From the NCBI GenBank assembly GCA_051891855.1, contig JBJFFP010000071.1, positions 1 to 28,858 of the forward strand: DNA of 28,858 bases, in the 5' to 3' direction. Source of the stretch: SFDP01 sp051891855 (GTDB taxonomy: Bacteria; Bacillota; Clostridia; Lachnospirales; Lachnospiraceae). The notes under the pieces were generated by a model. That model was not told where the DNA came from. It did no database searches and saw only the letters and a program-made list of their open reading frames with translations. The translations under genes were made by a program, and so were the position numbers. How positions within the stretch are numbered: position 1 is the first letter of the stretch; each line of letters opens with the position of its first letter. This document shows, piece by piece, positions 1 to 7,709 of this stretch.

Positions 1-167
1 TTGACGAGAACCCATTGCTGTTCTTTGAATTACGTGGTATTGATGCCGGACGGTTCGTGGATGTAACATTGGCCAATCGTGTGGAAAATATGCTCGCCAA
101 TGCAGATATGCCCAGTGAGCGTATTATTATGGGTAATAACTGGGAAGATTTGTTTGGCGTGCTTTGA
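1..167 (+). CDS. 3' end of an unidentified protein (5' end outside window)
   Basis: An open frame enters from the left edge (first full codon at base 3) and ends at TGA 165-167, giving about 54 C-terminal residues. The readable end includes the stretch RIIMGNNWEDLF close to the terminus. I do not recognise the family with confidence. The ending is vaguely like the C-terminus of a TIM-barrel metal-dependent hydrolase, but that is only an impression. It runs in the same direction as spoIIID and is separated from it by about 150 bases, so it is probably a separate transcription unit. Confidence 0.5.
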   Translation, partial: DENPLLFFELRGIDAGRFVDVTLANRVENMLANADMPSERIIMGNNWEDLFGVL

Positions 168-321
168 CGATAGGAGATTGTGAGGAAAGACAGACAAATC
201 CGAATTATGCATCTGAGTTAGGGCATTACTGCAGCCATTTCTGAATTTGAACTATAGTTATTGTGTAATAACCCCTAAGAGTGCCTCATAGAATGGTAAA
301 AAATATGCTGAGGGGTTATCC
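168..321 (+). promoter_or_regulatory. Leader region of spoIIID with an inverted repeat over the ribosome binding site
   Basis: No gene is seen here. A perfect 9-bp inverted repeat has its arms at 268-276 (ATAACCCCT) and 311-319 (AGGGGTTAT), and the right arm contains the AGGGG ribosome binding site of spoIIID. CATAGAAT at 287-294 resembles the sigma-E -10 consensus, with a poor -35-like stretch near 263-270, which would suit a mother-cell gene. If that promoter is the real one, transcription would start after the left arm, so the repeat would act as DNA and not as an RNA hairpin. Both readings are weak. Confidence 0.3.
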
Positions 322-609
322 TTGAAAGACTATATTGAAGAGAGAGCCATGGCCATAGCTCATTATATTATCGAAAGCAATGCTACAGTACGGCAGGCAG
401 CGAAGCATTTTGGAATCAGTAAATCTACTGTTCATAAGGACGTAACAGAAAGGCTGGAAAAAATAAATGCTGCCCTGGCACTGCAGACCAGGGCTATTCT
501 GGAGGTAAATAAGTCGGAACGCCATATCAGAGGCGGTCTTGCAACCAAAGAGAAGTATCAGCACAAGCTACAGATCTGTGAAAAAGAAGAACCGGAAAAA
601 ATTGGATAA
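322..609 (+). CDS. spoIIID: SpoIIID, stage III sporulation transcriptional regulator
   Basis: SpoIIID is a small DNA-binding protein that activates and represses sigma-E dependent genes in the mother cell during sporulation. The 95-residue product matches the family along its length: an N-terminal DYIEERA block, the helix-turn-helix AKHFGISKSTVHKDVTERL (about residues 28-46), and the RHIRGGLATKEKY block (about 67-79) before a charged, variable tail. The start is TTG at 322, preceded by AGGGG at 311-315. No ATG fits, because the first in-frame ATG (350) would remove part of the conserved N-terminus. Its presence shows an endospore-forming Firmicute. It has no functional link to the fucose genes that follow. 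Confidence 0.93.
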   Translation: MKDYIEERAMAIAHYIIESNATVRQAAKHFGISKSTVHKDVTERLEKINAALALQTRAILEVNKSERHIRGGLATKEKYQHKLQICEKEEPEKIG

Positions 610-671
610 ACCAAAGGGCTTCTGGCGGTTTACAATAATATCCTGAAGAAGCAGGAAGCTGAGGAGCAGGT

Positions 672-1199
672 TTACTCTGTGGATAAGTTACCCTCTGCAT
701 CCCGGGAAATTCTTGGATGTAGGAAAGAGTATTGAAGAGCACAGCTTTCCTCATTCCAGAAGGCTGCCAGGATGATATTGCCTTCGGAGCGAATCCAGCG
801 GTCACCCACATTATCCTGATTAGTAGTTACTATACTCTCTCCGAATTCCCGGAAAGCCTGGCTGCGGATGGTATCATATAAGGCGGTCAGATTTTCCAGG
901 GTATCAGCCTCACAGTAAAAGGCAATGGAAACCAGCTGTTCATTTTCGTCATACATATATTTTACGGTACCCTCCTGTTCCATCCAGGTTACAGGAAAAA
1001 GATAGCTGTTTCCTCCATAGACGGACAGGGTGGTATCAGGGGTGCTTTCATGGAAAGAGGACAGCTCTTGGGGAGTGCTTTCCCAGCCGGCCTCACTGAA
1101 GGGAGCAACCGTCTGTACTTTGTCAGTATTCCTGCAGCCGGAGAAAATAAGCAGGGAAAGAATAACAAGAAGAAAAAGGACAGATATTTTTTTGGGCAT
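672..1199 (-). CDS. Predicted lipoprotein of unknown function
   Basis: A 175-residue protein with a lipoprotein signal: KK near the N-terminus, a hydrophobic stretch at about residues 5-19, and the lipobox FSGC with Cys22. It would be exported and lipid-anchored on the outer face of the membrane. The mature part (Thr/Ser-rich linker, then an acidic alpha/beta-looking domain) matches no family I can name and has no catalytic motif. The start is supported by AAAGGAG at 1209-1215, 9 nt upstream. Only 17 nt separate it from the end of the AraC-type gene on the same strand, so the two are probably co-transcribed. It converges on spoIIID. Confidence 0.75.
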   Translation of the reverse strand: MPKKISVLFLLVILSLLIFSGCRNTDKVQTVAPFSEAGWESTPQELSSFHESTPDTTLSVYGGNSYLFPVTWMEQEGTVKYMYDENEQLVSIAFYCEADTLENLTALYDTIRSQAFREFGESIVTTNQDNVGDRWIRSEGNIILAAFWNEESCALQYSFLHPRISRDAEGNLSTE

Positions 1200-1216
1200 G
1201 GGAGTAATCTCCTTTT

Positions 1217-2068
1217 CTAAAAATGTAATTTCATAAACTGTTTTGGGGTGATTCCCTTGTATTTGCTGAAGGTTTTAATAAAATAGCTTTCATCATTAAA
1301 GCCACAGGAAATCGCTACCTCCTTTACGGAAATATCCTTGGTGGAGAGCATTTCACAGGCACATTCAATGCGATAGTAGTTTAAATAATCGATGGGAGTC
1401 CGCTCCGTCATACTGCGAAAATACCGACAGAAATATTTTGGATTCATTCCGGCAATTCGGGACAGGCTCTCCAGGCTGATGTTATGAGAATAATTTTCGG
1501 CTATATAGGATAGTACATTTTTGATGGAGGAAAGCCGTTCGTTCAGTACGTTATCCTGTTTGGTTTCGTTATACAGATGATGGTTAATAATGGTGCCTAA
1601 CAAGTGGTAAAGATAGCCCTGAACCATAAATTCATAGCCCGTTTTTTTACCGGAAAGAGCATCACATAAATTTTCCACAATAGGCAGGACGTATTCATTT
1701 TTATCCGACAGATAAGTATTTACGGTGATTTTATGGTCGATAATGTCTCGAATCAGTCGGGAACAGGCATGATTATCCTTTAACAGAATTTGTAAATCAA
1801 AAACGATACATTCATAGATGCAGTCATGAGGCGTTCCTCCGTGGAGCATACCGCTGGAAATGAAAATTACATCCTGCGAGTGATAAATTCGGGTATCATT
1901 TTCCAGATTCAGCTGAAAGGTACCGGAAATAATACGAATAAGTTCATAATGGGTATGCCAGTGATATTGCATGTGATAGCGGGGGCTATGGGGGGTCTGG
2001 TGATAAAAGGCGATAGGAAAATTGAAGGTTCCCTGCTGGGTTCGCTCCTGATAATCAATATACTTCAT
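1217..2068 (-). CDS. AraC-family transcriptional regulator with cupin sensor domain
   Basis: A 283-residue regulator. The N-terminal half is a cupin-like ligand-binding domain, with HWHTHYEL at residues 36-43 and a GTFQLNLEND beta strand following. The C-terminal roughly 100 residues form the double helix-turn-helix of the AraC/XylS family, with LSRIAGMNPKYFCRYFR as the first HTH and VAISCGFNDESYFIKTFSKY as the second. It diverges from fucI across a 203-bp intergenic region, so by position it is the likely fucose-responsive activator of fucI and the ABC transporter. The effector is inferred from context only. A reverse-strand AGAGGA lies about 10 nt before the ATG. The lipoprotein gene follows within 17 nt. 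Confidence 0.9.
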   Translation of the reverse strand: MKYIDYQERTQQGTFNFPIAFYHQTPHSPRYHMQYHWHTHYELIRIISGTFQLNLENDTRIYHSQDVIFISSGMLHGGTPHDCIYECIVFDLQILLKDNHACSRLIRDIIDHKITVNTYLSDKNEYVLPIVENLCDALSGKKTGYEFMVQGYLYHLLGTIINHHLYNETKQDNVLNERLSSIKNVLSYIAENYSHNISLESLSRIAGMNPKYFCRYFRSMTERTPIDYLNYYRIECACEMLSTKDISVKEVAISCGFNDESYFIKTFSKYKGITPKQFMKLHF

Positions 2069-2117
2069 TGGTTAGATTCCTCTAATAAAAAAAGTGAATA
2101 TTCTACTGTTTTTTTTT

Positions 2118-2146
2118 ATTATATCACTTTTGTTTTTATTTGGCAC
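2118..2146 (-). promoter_or_regulatory. Probable promoter of the AraC-type regulator
   Basis: Read on the minus strand, TATAAT (2123-2118) is preceded, after a 17-bp spacer, by GTGCCA (2146-2141), which matches 4 of 6 bases of the -35 consensus. Transcription would begin about 40 bases before the regulator's ATG. An imperfect inverted repeat built on AAAAGTGA / TCACTTTT (about 2089-2131) overlaps this promoter and could be an autoregulatory site. Confidence 0.45.
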
Positions 2147-2170
2147 TATTTATAATAAAAAGTAATTATT

Positions 2171-2250
2171 TGTCTGACTTTTTTGGATGGCTTTTAGGAT
2201 ATCTCAGACAGTCGGACGATGTATAAAACCTGAGTCAATCAGATTGCTCA
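2171..2250 (+). promoter_or_regulatory. fucI control region: spaced half-sites, -10 box and downstream dyad
   Basis: TGTCTGA at 2171-2177 and its reverse complement TCAGACA at 2204-2210 lie 33 bp apart centre to centre, about three helical turns, as expected for a regulator bound at two half-sites. A -10 like TATAAA follows at 2222-2227, but the matching -35 position (2199-2204, ATATCT) is poor, which fits activator dependence. Just downstream, 2231-2250 is a dyad (TGAG-t-CAATC-A-GATTG-CTCA) that would cover the transcription start and could be a repressor operator. The sites are seen; their roles are inferred. Confidence 0.4.
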
Positions 2251-2271
2251 TGAATAAAGGAGGAGATGAAT

Positions 2272-4074
2272 ATGGCAGCAAGCAGATTAATCGGCGGATA
2301 TCCGGTAATCGGTATCAGACCTACGATTGACGGGCGTAGAGGGCCCTTGAAGGTACGTGAATCTTTGGAAGTGCAGACGATGAATATGGCAAAGTCTGCA
2401 GCAAAATTATTTGAGGAGAACCTGAGATATTCTAATGGTGAACCGGTAAAGGTTGTCATTGCGGATACCACCATCGGCCGTGTGGCAGAAGCGGCAGCCT
2501 GTGCGGATAAATTTAAAAGGGAGGGTGTAGATATTACATTGACAGTAACTCCCTGCTGGTGCTACGGAGCAGAGACCATGGATATGGATCCTATGACCAT
2601 CAAAGGTGTCTGGGGCTTTAACGGAACGGAAAGACCGGGTGCGGTTTATCTAGCCTCGGTACTGGCAACCCATAGTCAGAAGGGGCTTCCCGCTTTTGGT
2701 ATTTACGGTCATGATGTACAGGCAGCAGATGATACCTCTATTCCGGCAGATGTGGAAGAAAAGCTTTTACGCTTTGGCCGTGCAGCGGTGGCAGCAGCCA
2801 CCATGCGTGGAAAGTCCTATTTACAGATTGGTTCTATCTGTATGGGTATCGGCGGTTCCATTATCAGTCCTGAATTTATCGAAGAATATCTGGGCATGCG
2901 TGTAGAGTCTGTAGACGAGGTGGAAATTATCCGGCGAATGACAGAAGGAATCTATGACCATGCCGAATATGAGAAGGCTTTGGCGTGGGCCAGAGAAAAA
3001 TGTATTGAAGGCTTTGACAAGAATCCGGAGAATATGCAAAGAAGCCGTAAAGAGAAGGATGCAGATTGGGAGTTCGTAGTTAAGATGATGGTCATCATCA
3101 AGGATTTGATGAACGGCAATCCCAACCTTCCGGAAGGCTTTGAAGAAGAGCAGGTTGGCCATAATGCCATTGCGGCAGGATTCCAGGGTCAGAGACAGTG
3201 GACAGATTTCTATCCTAACTGTGACTTCCCGGAAGCAATGTTAAATACCTCCTTTGACTGGAACGGAGCAAGAGAGCCCTATATTCTGGCAACGGAGAAT
3301 GATGTATTAAACGGTCTGGGTATGTTGTTTATGAAGCTGCTGACCAATCGGGCACAGATGTTTGCTGATGTGCGTACATACTGGAGTCCTGAGGCAGTAA
3401 AGAAGGCTACCGGATATGAGCTTACCGGCAAGGCTAAGGAAGCAGATGGATTCATTCATCTGATCAATTCCGGAGCCTGCTGTCTGGATGCCAATGGAGG
3501 AGCTAAGGATGCAGAGGGCAATTCTGTGATGAAGCCCTGGTATGAGGTGACCAAAGAGGATCAGGATGCCATTATGGCAAATACCAGCTGGAACTACGCA
3601 GATCTGGGTTACTTCCGCGGAGGCGGTTATTCTTCCAGATTTGAAACTAAGGCAGAAATGCCGGCTACTATGATCCGGCTGAATCTGGTAAAGAACCTGG
3701 GACCTGTTCTTCAGATTGCCGAAGGATGGACCTTGGAGCTTCCGGCAGAAGTTTCCGATAAGCTGTGGAAGAGAACGGATTATACTTGGCCCTGCACTTG
3801 GTTTGCACCCAGAACTAACGGTCAGGGTGCCTTCAAATCAGCTTACGATGTGATGAATAACTGGGGAGCTAATCATGGAGCAATCTCTTATGGACATATT
3901 GGTGCGGATTTGATTACCCTTTGCTCTATATTGAGAATCCCCGTTTGTATGCACAACGTACCGGAGGAGAAAATCTTCAGACCCAGCGCATGGAATGCTT
4001 TCGGAATGGATAAAGAGGGACAGGATTACAGAGCGTGTCAGGCTTATGGTCCCATGTATAAAACGATTAAATAA
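2272..4074 (+). CDS. fucI: L-fucose isomerase
   Basis: Converts L-fucose to L-fuculose in the cytoplasm, the first committed step of the pathway, and is Mn2+ dependent in characterised members. The 600-residue product matches E. coli FucI throughout, including GIRPTIDGRRG, TPCWCYG, WGFNGTERPGAVYL and the C-terminal RPSAWNAFGMD block. The residues aligning with the E. coli metal ligands and catalytic groups are present: Glu342 (in ATENDVLNG), Asp366 (FADVRTYW) and His535 (GANHG). I chose ATG 2272 over the in-frame ATG 2266 because GGAGG at 2259-2263 sits 8 nt from 2272 and only 2 nt from 2266. It is first in a run with the ABC transporter genes and diverges from the AraC-type regulator. Confidence 0.96.
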   Translation: MAASRLIGGYPVIGIRPTIDGRRGPLKVRESLEVQTMNMAKSAAKLFEENLRYSNGEPVKVVIADTTIGRVAEAAACADKFKREGVDITLTVTPCWCYGAETMDMDPMTIKGVWGFNGTERPGAVYLASVLATHSQKGLPAFGIYGHDVQAADDTSIPADVEEKLLRFGRAAVAAATMRGKSYLQIGSICMGIGGSIISPEFIEEYLGMRVESVDEVEIIRRMTEGIYDHAEYEKALAWAREKCIEGFDKNPENMQRSRKEKDADWEFVVKMMVIIKDLMNGNPNLPEGFEEEQVGHNAIAAGFQGQRQWTDFYPNCDFPEAMLNTSFDWNGAREPYILATENDVLNGLGMLFMKLLTNRAQMFADVRTYWSPEAVKKATGYELTGKAKEADGFIHLINSGACCLDANGGAKDAEGNSVMKPWYEVTKEDQDAIMANTSWNYADLGYFRGGGYSSRFETKAEMPATMIRLNLVKNLGPVLQIAEGWTLELPAEVSDKLWKRTDYTWPCTWFAPRTNGQGAFKSAYDVMNNWGANHGAISYGHIGADLITLCSILRIPVCMHNVPEEKIFRPSAWNAFGMDKEGQDYRACQAYGPMYKTIK

Positions 4075-4103
4075 GTAACCGTGTATTGTTGGGAGGAAAA
4101 AAG

Positions 4104-5102
4104 TTGGAAAAGATAAAACAAAACCCAATCATCAAAAAAATCGGTTTTAACCGGCTCATCCTTACAGGTGTTCTGGTGCTGATGTACATTTTGTTCGGCG
4201 TAATGTGTTCGGTTATGGGAAGAGCATCTTTCTTCAATATTTCCCGTATCTACAGTGCATTGAATTATACCTACTTTCTGGGCTTTTTGGCTCTGGGGGT
4301 TACCTTTGTTATTGCTACCGGAGGAATCGATTTCTCTATTGGTCCGGTTATGTTCTGCTCGGCTTTAATTTCCGGCTATGCACTGACAAAAATGGGGGCT
4401 CCCTTGGGGGTTTGCCTTTTGATATCCATCATCGTAGGAACCCTGTTTGGTCTGTTAAATGGTTACCTGGTTGCTTATTGGGATATGCCGTCCTTTATTA
4501 CCTCTATGGCCAGCATGATGCTGGCCAAGGGGATTGGCTCTGTATTTACAAAAACACAGTCCGTAAGCTGGCCCCAGGCGACAGAAGCCAATGGTTGGTA
4601 TAGAAGTCTGGTTAAAATTACCTCGGGAGGCAGCACCATTCCCACCGGGCTGGTTATTTTTATTGCTGCTTCCATTATTTGCGCTGTTATATTAAATAAA
4701 ACTAAAGCAGGACGCTATATTCTCTGTCTTGGAAGCAATAAGGAAGCGGTTCGTCTTTCCGGTGTGGACGTAAGAAAGTGGGAAGCGTTAGCATATATCC
4801 TCTGCGGAATGCTGGCGGGTATTGCGGCAATCTTCTTTGTGGGTGCTTATTCCACTGTGCAGCCCGGTTTGGGCGATACCTACAACAATGAAGCTATCGC
4901 CAGCTGCGTCATGGGCGGAACTTCTATGGCAGGCGGAGTTGCGTCCATAGGAGGAACCTTCATCGGCGTACTGATTATTTCCCTGCTTCAGGAAGGTATT
5001 CTGGCTATGGGATTCCGAAAGGATTTTCAATATGTTATTACCGGTATCATTGTGTTAGTGGCAGTATATATTGATAATCGAAGCAGAAAAAGAAAGAATT
5101 AG
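4104..5102 (+). CDS. Sugar ABC transporter permease (RbsC-like), first of two
   Basis: An integral membrane subunit of a carbohydrate-uptake ABC transporter (BPD_transp_2/RbsC type). The 332-residue protein has many hydrophobic segments and the family signature region GVTFVIATGGIDFSIGP after the second segment, plus GSNKEAVRLSGVDVRKW in the cytoplasmic coupling region that contacts the ATPase. The start is TTG 4104, with GGAGG at 4092-4096 and a 7-nt gap; an in-frame TTG at 4086 lies before this site and is unlikely. It follows fucI by 29 nt. Substrate is assigned as L-fucose from the operon alone; rhamnose or a fucosyl sugar cannot be excluded. Confidence 0.88.
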   Translation: MEKIKQNPIIKKIGFNRLILTGVLVLMYILFGVMCSVMGRASFFNISRIYSALNYTYFLGFLALGVTFVIATGGIDFSIGPVMFCSALISGYALTKMGAPLGVCLLISIIVGTLFGLLNGYLVAYWDMPSFITSMASMMLAKGIGSVFTKTQSVSWPQATEANGWYRSLVKITSGGSTIPTGLVIFIAASIICAVILNKTKAGRYILCLGSNKEAVRLSGVDVRKWEALAYILCGMLAGIAAIFFVGAYSTVQPGLGDTYNNEAIASCVMGGTSMAGGVASIGGTFIGVLIISLLQEGILAMGFRKDFQYVITGIIVLVAVYIDNRSRKRKN

Positions 5103-5133
5103 TAGATTTTAGGAAAGGATCAGAGGTGTTGGC

Positions 5134-6627
5134 ATGGGTGAAGTGATTTTAACCATGAAGGATATTGATAAGTCCTTCCCGGGTGTGCATGCATTAGACC
5201 ATGTGGATTTAGAAGTACGAAAAGGGGAAGTCCTGGCTTTGATGGGAGAAAACGGAGCCGGTAAATCTACCCTGATGAAGGTGCTTACCGGAATTTACAA
5301 AAAGGATTCAGGAAGCATTACTTTTGAAGGAAAGGAAGTAGAATTTGACAGCCCCAGGGCTGCACAGGAAGCGGGTATTGTGATTGTGCACCAGGAGCTG
5401 AATATGCTGAATCATCTTACGGTAGCTCAGAATATTTTCATTGGACGGGAAATCATGAAGGGCAAAATCATTGACGATGCCAGGATGAATCAGGAATCCA
5501 GGAAGTTATTTGAACGATTGAATATCAATATCGATCCTGCAGAAACCATGGGAAACCTGACCGTAGGAAAACAGCAGATGTGTGAAATTGCCAAGGCTAT
5601 CTCCCATGATGCCAAGGTAATCATTTTCGATGAGCCTTCTGCGGCACTTACGGAGGCAGAAATTGAAGAGCTGTTTAAAATTATTCGTGACCTCAGGGAC
5701 AAGGGGCTGGGAATTGTCTATATTTCACATCGTATGGATGAGATTAAAGTGATCACCGACAGAGTAACGGTAATGCGTGACGGTACATATGTGGGAACCT
5801 TGATTACTAAGGATTGTACCAAGGATGATATCATCAATATGATGGTGGGCCGTGTGATTTATGAAGACCCCAAAACGGAGAGTAAGGTGCCCCAGGATGC
5901 TCCTGTCGTGTTAAAGGTAGAGCATTTGAATGCGGGAAAGATGGTTCGGGATGTTAGCTTTGAATTAAGAAAGGGTGAAATTCTCGGGTTTTCCGGGCTT
6001 ATGGGCGCAGGAAGAACAGAGACGGCAAGAGCCTTATTTGGAGCAGACCCTAAGGAAAGCGGAGATATTTACATCAACGGAAAAAAGATTGAGATCAAAA
6101 GTCCGGAGGATGCGGTTAAAAATGGTATAGGCTATCTCTCCGAGGATAGGAAACGATTTGGTATCGTAGTGGGCAAGACGGTAGCGGAAAATACTACTAT
6201 GGCTTCCATGAAGGATTTCATGAAGGGTATCTTCATTAACAGGAAGAAGGAAGATGAGGTTGCCTGGGAATATGTGCGTTCCCTAAAAACCAAAACGCCC
6301 TCGGTGGATACTGAGGTAGTAAATCTTTCCGGAGGAAATCAGCAGAAGGTGGTTATTGCCAAGTGGCTTACCCGTAACTGTGATATTTTAATTTTTGATG
6401 AGCCTACGCGAGGTATCGATGTAGGGGCAAAAAGTGAGATATATACACTGATGAATGAGTTGGTTGCACAGGGAAAATCCATTATCATGATTTCTTCGGA
6501 GATGACAGAAATTCTCAGAATGAGTGACCGAATCGTGATTATGTGTGAAGGCAGGAAAACGGGTGAGTTGGATATTTCAGAAGCAACCCAGGAAAATATT
6601 ATGCATATGGCCACACAAAGAAAGTAG
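5134..6627 (+). CDS. Sugar ABC transporter ATP-binding protein, double-domain (RbsA/MglA-like)
   Basis: A 497-residue ATPase with two fused ABC domains, the usual form for ribose/galactose-type importers. The N-terminal domain has an intact Walker A (GENGAGKST, about residues 39-47) and Walker B (VIIFDEPSAALT), but its signature motif is altered (LTVGKQQM). The C-terminal domain has a degenerate Walker A lacking the GKS lysine (GLMGAGRTETAR), with a good signature LSGGNQQK and Walker B ILIFDEPTRGID. This asymmetry is normal for the family and implies one fully competent ATP site. It lies 31 nt after the first permease and would energise both permease subunits. Confidence 0.93.
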   Translation: MGEVILTMKDIDKSFPGVHALDHVDLEVRKGEVLALMGENGAGKSTLMKVLTGIYKKDSGSITFEGKEVEFDSPRAAQEAGIVIVHQELNMLNHLTVAQNIFIGREIMKGKIIDDARMNQESRKLFERLNINIDPAETMGNLTVGKQQMCEIAKAISHDAKVIIFDEPSAALTEAEIEELFKIIRDLRDKGLGIVYISHRMDEIKVITDRVTVMRDGTYVGTLITKDCTKDDIINMMVGRVIYEDPKTESKVPQDAPVVLKVEHLNAGKMVRDVSFELRKGEILGFSGLMGAGRTETARALFGADPKESGDIYINGKKIEIKSPEDAVKNGIGYLSEDRKRFGIVVGKTVAENTTMASMKDFMKGIFINRKKEDEVAWEYVRSLKTKTPSVDTEVVNLSGGNQQKVVIAKWLTRNCDILIFDEPTRGIDVGAKSEIYTLMNELVAQGKSIIMISSEMTEILRMSDRIVIMCEGRKTGELDISEATQENIMHMATQRK

Positions 6628-6639
6628 GAGGGAAGGGAA

Positions 6640-7641
6640 ATGGCAGGAAAAGAAAAGAAGAGCAATATACTGGCATCCAATCCTCTGCTTGCAAAAATCG
6701 GTGGTCAGAGGCTGGTAGTATTACTGGTAATTATCGTATTGTTCGCATTTTTTTGTATAAGAAGTGAAGCATTCAGACAATATTCTACAATCTTAAGTAT
6801 TTTAGACTATTCCTATTATATTACCTTTATGGCAATTGGTGTAACCTTTGCCCTGATTACCGGGGGTAATGACTTGTCAATAGGAACAGGTATGGTATGC
6901 TATGCACTTATTGGCGGATATGTGGTGACAAAGCTGGGAATGCCTGTGGGAGTAGGAATGCTGGTGACCATAATCTGCGGTCTGTTGATGGGTCTGCTGA
7001 ACGGCATATTGGTGGCAGTATTGGAAATACCACCTTTTATTGCTACTTTATGTACCATGATGATTGCCCGTGGTCTGGGACCTATTGCGGCGGAGAGCAT
7101 GAGTGTTACCTGGCCTCAGGCAGGAACACCTCAGGGATGGTTCAGAAGCTTATTCAAACTGACGATTGGAAATACCAAGTATCCCATGGGATTTTTGTGG
7201 ATTATTTTGCTGGTTATTCTTATGACCATCATTTTAAACAAGACTAAGATAGGAAGATATATTATTGCTATCGGAAGTAACAAAGAGGCCACTAGACTTT
7301 CTGGTGTAAATGTGATAAAATGGCACATATTAGCGTATGTGATTTGTGGATTTTTCACAGGACTTGCGGGAATTGCCTATGCAGCCACCTTTCAGGCCGT
7401 GGCTCCGGGTACAGGAGCGGGACTGGAATTGGATGCAATTTGCGGAGCCATAATCGGAGGTACTTCCATGAAGGGCGGTTCGGGCTCTATAGTTGGAACC
7501 TTATTGGGAGTTTTCGTTATGTCCATGTTGAAAACTGGACTGCCTTATATAGGACAGCAGGCAAATATGCAGCAGATTATCACCGGTATAGTTTTGATTG
7601 TGGCAGTATTCATTGATGTATTACGAAGCAAGAAGGCGTAA
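6640..7641 (+). CDS. Sugar ABC transporter permease (RbsC-like), second of two
   Basis: A 333-residue polytopic membrane protein paralogous to the permease at 4104. The shared landmarks are GVTFALITGGNDLSIGTG, VTWPQA, NKTKIGRYIIAIGSNKEATRLSGV and the C-terminal ITGIVLIVAVFID. Two different permease genes flanking one ATPase suggest a heterodimeric channel rather than the homodimer of RbsC. A strong AGGAGGG lies at 6627-6633 before ATG 6640, overlapping the stop region of the ATPase gene. The substrate is inferred from context as for the other subunits. Confidence 0.88.
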   Translation: MAGKEKKSNILASNPLLAKIGGQRLVVLLVIIVLFAFFCIRSEAFRQYSTILSILDYSYYITFMAIGVTFALITGGNDLSIGTGMVCYALIGGYVVTKLGMPVGVGMLVTIICGLLMGLLNGILVAVLEIPPFIATLCTMMIARGLGPIAAESMSVTWPQAGTPQGWFRSLFKLTIGNTKYPMGFLWIILLVILMTIILNKTKIGRYIIAIGSNKEATRLSGVNVIKWHILAYVICGFFTGLAGIAYAATFQAVAPGTGAGLELDAICGAIIGGTSMKGGSGSIVGTLLGVFVMSMLKTGLPYIGQQANMQQIITGIVLIVAVFIDVLRSKKA

Positions 7642-7709
7642 ACAGGGAACTAAGGATATGTTAACCGAATAACCGGTTTACATAGAAAAGAAAAAGGAGG
7701 ATTTTTAAC

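Noticed and set aside
1030..1236. Plus-strand open frame over the lipoprotein signal region
   Set aside because: Antisense shadow of the lipoprotein gene, whose signal peptide and ribosome binding site are convincing.
1826..2155. Plus-strand open frame of about 109 codons across the AraC-type gene start
   Set aside because: It is antisense to the N-terminus of a clear AraC-family gene, has no good ribosome binding site and no recognisable protein features.
7661..7680. Short hairpin before the binding-protein gene as a terminator
   Set aside because: The stem is only about 5-6 bp and no T run follows; at most a minor mRNA element.
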